Assembly (NCBI RefSeq): GCF_013177675.1
Contig: NZ_CP042652.1
Coordinates: 1,922,001 to 1,986,000 of the forward strand
Source of the DNA: Arcobacter acticola
Lineage (GTDB): Bacteria > Campylobacterota > Campylobacteria > Campylobacterales > Arcobacteraceae
Direction of reading: 5' to 3'
DNA length: 64,000 nucleotides
Part shown: positions 61,695-64,000 of the stretch, one piece after another
Layout: every line of letters begins with the position of its first letter
How positions within the stretch are numbered: the stretch's first letter is position 1
Program-made: the position numbers and the translations under genes
The notes under the pieces: model-generated
Databases searched by the model: none
What the model was told of the DNA's origin: nothing
The model's input: the letters and a program-made list of their open reading frames with translations, nothing else

Positions 61695-64000
61695 TTAAAG
61701 TGTGCAAACTTTATTTTTACCTGTAGTTTTAGCTTCATATAAAGCATCATCTGCTCTTTTAAAGATACTTTTTACATCATCATCTTTTTGAAACTCTGAT
61801 AAACCTAAACTTATAGTTTTAGTCCCTACTTTATCAAATTTTATATTTTCTACAATTTTTCTAATATTTTCTGCAAGGATTTTTGAATTATCTAAATTTG
61901 TATTATTACAGATAATTAAAAACTCTTCTCCACCCCATCTTCCTATAATATCAGTGATTCTAATATGAGTTCGTAATGTCTTTGCAATTGTTTGTAAAAC
62001 ATAATCTCCTACATCATGACCATATGTATCATTTACACTTTTGAAATTATCTACATCTAATAATATAATAGAAAAGTTTACGTTATATCTTCTAAATTCT
62101 TCAATCTTTATTATCATTAATTCATCTAATTTTAGTCTATTATATAAACCTGTTAATTTATCAGTTACTGATAATTCTTCAATTCTTTTTTTATCGGTTA
62201 TATCTTCAGAAATTGATCTATAACCTATTTTTATATTATTTTTAAAAATTGGTTCAATATTTACATTAAAAATTATATTAGTTTTGTTTTTCTTTAAATT
62301 TTTAATTTCTCCTGACCAAATTTGATCTTTATTTATTGTATTCCAGATATCTTCAAAAACTTCATGTTTCATATCTGGATGTCTCATAATACTATGGGTA
62401 GAGCCTATTAGCTCTTTTTTTGAAAAACCAGTAGCATTACAATAAGATTCATTTACATCTGTTATTATTCCTTTAGTATCTGTTGATAATATTGGAACAT
62501 ATTTATTAACCATTTTTTGTTGTTCTTCTCTTTCTTCTTTAGCTTTTGTTAGTTCATTATTAAGAAGAATAACAGTCCTATTTTTATATAAAACAGCTAA
62601 TACAATAATTAAAAATATAGCAGTAATTTGCCATAAAATAGTATAGTCAAATGCTTGTAAAACTTTTATTTCAATCCATTTACCAATAATAGTTCTTTTA
62701 TGCTCTAGACTTATAGAATCCAAAGCTTTTTGCATAATAGTATTTAAAATTGGCTCATCACTTCTTGACCCAATGCTAAGTTCTATATCAAACTCTAATT
62801 TTCCTGCAATTTTTAAATCTAACATAGAATACTTTTGAATAGCATAACCAATAGTAGGCATAGTATCTATATATCCAAAAAGTTCACCACTCCTAACTCT
62901 TTCTAATCCTTCTTTTGTATCTGATACATCAACAATTTCTACAGAAGGATTCTTATCTTTCAAAACTTCAATAAATGCATAGTTTCTTACTATTCCCACT
63001 TTCTTATTATTAAGAGAAGTACTATCTTTGATAAAAAATTTATCCATTGTAGTAGCAATAACAAAAGGTTCTTCTACATAAGGTTTAGTAAAATTTATTG
63101 CAATTCTTCGACTTGGAACATCCATAACTACAGGTAAAACATCACATTTTCTATCTTTTATATTTTGTAAGGATTCTGCCCATTCTTTAGTAGGTATTAG
63201 CTCAATTGGTTTATCTATATATTTTGAAATTATTTTCATAATATCAGCACCAATTCCTTTGTGCTTACCATTTTCATCAATTTGTTCAAAGGGAAGCCAG
63301 TTTGGCAATACACATATTTTTATATTTTTTTTGGTCTTTAGATATTCAATTTCTTCACTATTAATATCATCATTTAAATATTCAAATGATGTTACACTCA
63401 TCCATTTCTGTTTTAATTTATTTATTTCACTATAAGGAATAGCTAGATTTACTTTTTCTAGAATAGATTTTAATATCTCATTTTCTTTTGATACAGCCAT
63501 GGGTAGATTGGTTTTAAATGAAGTTCCAAAATCATCAACACTAATAGTTTTAATATTACTTAACCAATTTCTTTGAATATAGTAATTAAGGGTAGGTAAA
63601 CTACCGATTACTGCATTTGATTCACCTAAGGATAAAGTTTCAATGGATTTTTCAGTTGAAGAAGTTAATAATAAAGTATATTTTGGGAATTTGTTTTTTA
63701 AGTAGTTATGTAAAAAAGTACTATTAGTAACGGAAATCACTTTATTATTTAAATCTTTCATTGATTTAATAGTGCTATTTTTATTAATTGCAATTCCAGT
63801 ATTGTATTCAATATGATTAAAGTTTGTAAAAGCTAGGTATTTTTCTCTTTCTTTAGAAACAGCCACATGAGGGATTAAATCTATTTCATTATTTTTTAAC
63901 ATCAAAAGATATTCATCCCAAGATTTATCACTAATAAACTCTATTTTAATTCCTAAGTACTCTCCAACTAATTTCATATAATCAACAGAATAACCCTTTG
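61695..64000 (-). CDS. membrane diguanylate cyclase with tandem periplasmic binding domains, 5' truncated
   Basis: At least 767 residues; the frame continues upstream past 64000 (codons before ATG 63977 read GYSVDY), so the start is missing. Two SBP_bac_3-like domains (about 1-195 and 215-440 from that ATG) are followed by one membrane helix (ITAIFLIIVLAVLY). A PAS domain (STDTKGIITDVN, GFSKKELIG) and a GGDEF domain come next. The active motif is GGEEF, preceded by RITD, an RxxD inhibitory site. It should make c-di-GMP in response to an amino-acid-like ligand. Confidence 0.92.
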   Translation of the reverse strand, partial: KGYSVDYMKLVGEYLGIKIEFISDKSWDEYLLMLKNNEIDLIPHVAVSKEREKYLAFTNFNHIEYNTGIAINKNSTIKSMKDLNNKVISVTNSTFLHNYLKNKFPKYTLLLTSSTEKSIETLSLGESNAVIGSLPTLNYYIQRNWLSNIKTISVDDFGTSFKTNLPMAVSKENEILKSILEKVNLAIPYSEINKLKQKWMSVTSFEYLNDDINSEEIEYLKTKKNIKICVLPNWLPFEQIDENGKHKGIGADIMKIISKYIDKPIELIPTKEWAESLQNIKDRKCDVLPVVMDVPSRRIAINFTKPYVEEPFVIATTMDKFFIKDSTSLNNKKVGIVRNYAFIEVLKDKNPSVEIVDVSDTKEGLERVRSGELFGYIDTMPTIGYAIQKYSMLDLKIAGKLEFDIELSIGSRSDEPILNTIMQKALDSISLEHKRTIIGKWIEIKVLQAFDYTILWQITAIFLIIVLAVLYKNRTVILLNNELTKAKEEREEQQKMVNKYVPILSTDTKGIITDVNESYCNATGFSKKELIGSTHSIMRHPDMKHEVFEDIWNTINKDQIWSGEIKNLKKNKTNIIFNVNIEPIFKNNIKIGYRSISEDITDKKRIEELSVTDKLTGLYNRLKLDELMIIKIEEFRRYNVNFSIILLDVDNFKSVNDTYGHDVGDYVLQTIAKTLRTHIRITDIIGRWGGEEFLIICNNTNLDNSKILAENIRKIVENIKFDKVGTKTISLGLSEFQKDDDVKSIFKRADDALYEAKTTGKNKVCTL

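Noticed and set aside
1-64000. tRNA, rRNA, CRISPR array, prophage or replication origin
   Set aside because: No cloverleaf-like GC-rich block, spaced repeats, phage structural genes or DnaA-box cluster were recognised by eye; a dedicated search was not possible.

Overview
The window is AT-rich (roughly 27% GC by eye) DNA whose gene content points to a free-living Campylobacterota of the Arcobacter group. The main pointers are a selenocysteine/tungsten formate dehydrogenase locus with the epsilonproteobacterial Tat-target subunit, a TupABC tungstate importer, flavocytochrome c sulfide dehydrogenase, an OXA-type beta-lactamase, NIT-domain chemoreceptors and several conserved small families (DUF6172, DUF3010, DUF302, DUF2721). 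Genus is inference. No rRNA, tRNA, CRISPR array or prophage was recognised.

Layout. 1-13.8 kb is mostly housekeeping and accessory metabolism: RraA, a GH17-GT2 glucan synthase-like protein, a BCCT carrier coupled to an MFS carrier, an RMD1/YagE protein, an amidase, a CPA2 antiporter, a MOSC gene broken by an in-frame TGA, and an aldose epimerase coupled to a class D beta-lactamase. 13.8-28.5 kb carries a DEAD-box helicase with a long leader, a hipBA-like module, YcaO, small conserved proteins, a NIT-domain chemoreceptor, RNase HI, an aldolase-like protein, a second MOSC protein and a Y-family polymerase. 28.6-31.5 kb is an fccAB sulfide dehydrogenase operon whose cytochrome gene is split by a 1,240-bp IS5-type element with a GATT target duplication.

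32-45.7 kb is one co-directional (minus) island for formate oxidation. In transcription order it holds a polyferredoxin, a TorD-like chaperone, the Tat-target subunit, FdhA (UGA-encoded Sec187), FdhB, FdhC, FdhD, an unknown CxLGxF protein, a ModE-type regulator, a divergent NifS-like protein, MoeA and TupABC. It supplies the enzyme, its cofactor maturation, its sulfuration and its metal. Two nearly identical palindromes of the form AATATGC-N7-GCATATT, each right after a TATAAT box, suggest a metal-responsive regulon inside it. selD, itself a UGA-containing selenoprotein gene, lies at 60.6 kb.

A second IS5-type element (1,344 bp, TAAA duplication) sits in the divergent control region between the formate island and a three-gene sensory module (substrate-binding protein, histidine kinase, response regulator) at 47.2-50.6 kb. 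Then follow a TetR-controlled RND pump, a MarR-controlled YceI/CDGSH/DODA/pirin operon whose operator lies inside a consensus promoter, a transglutaminase/MerT/MerP-like operon, selD, and a membrane diguanylate cyclase running off the right edge. Functional names come from motifs and family knowledge read by eye; no database search was run.
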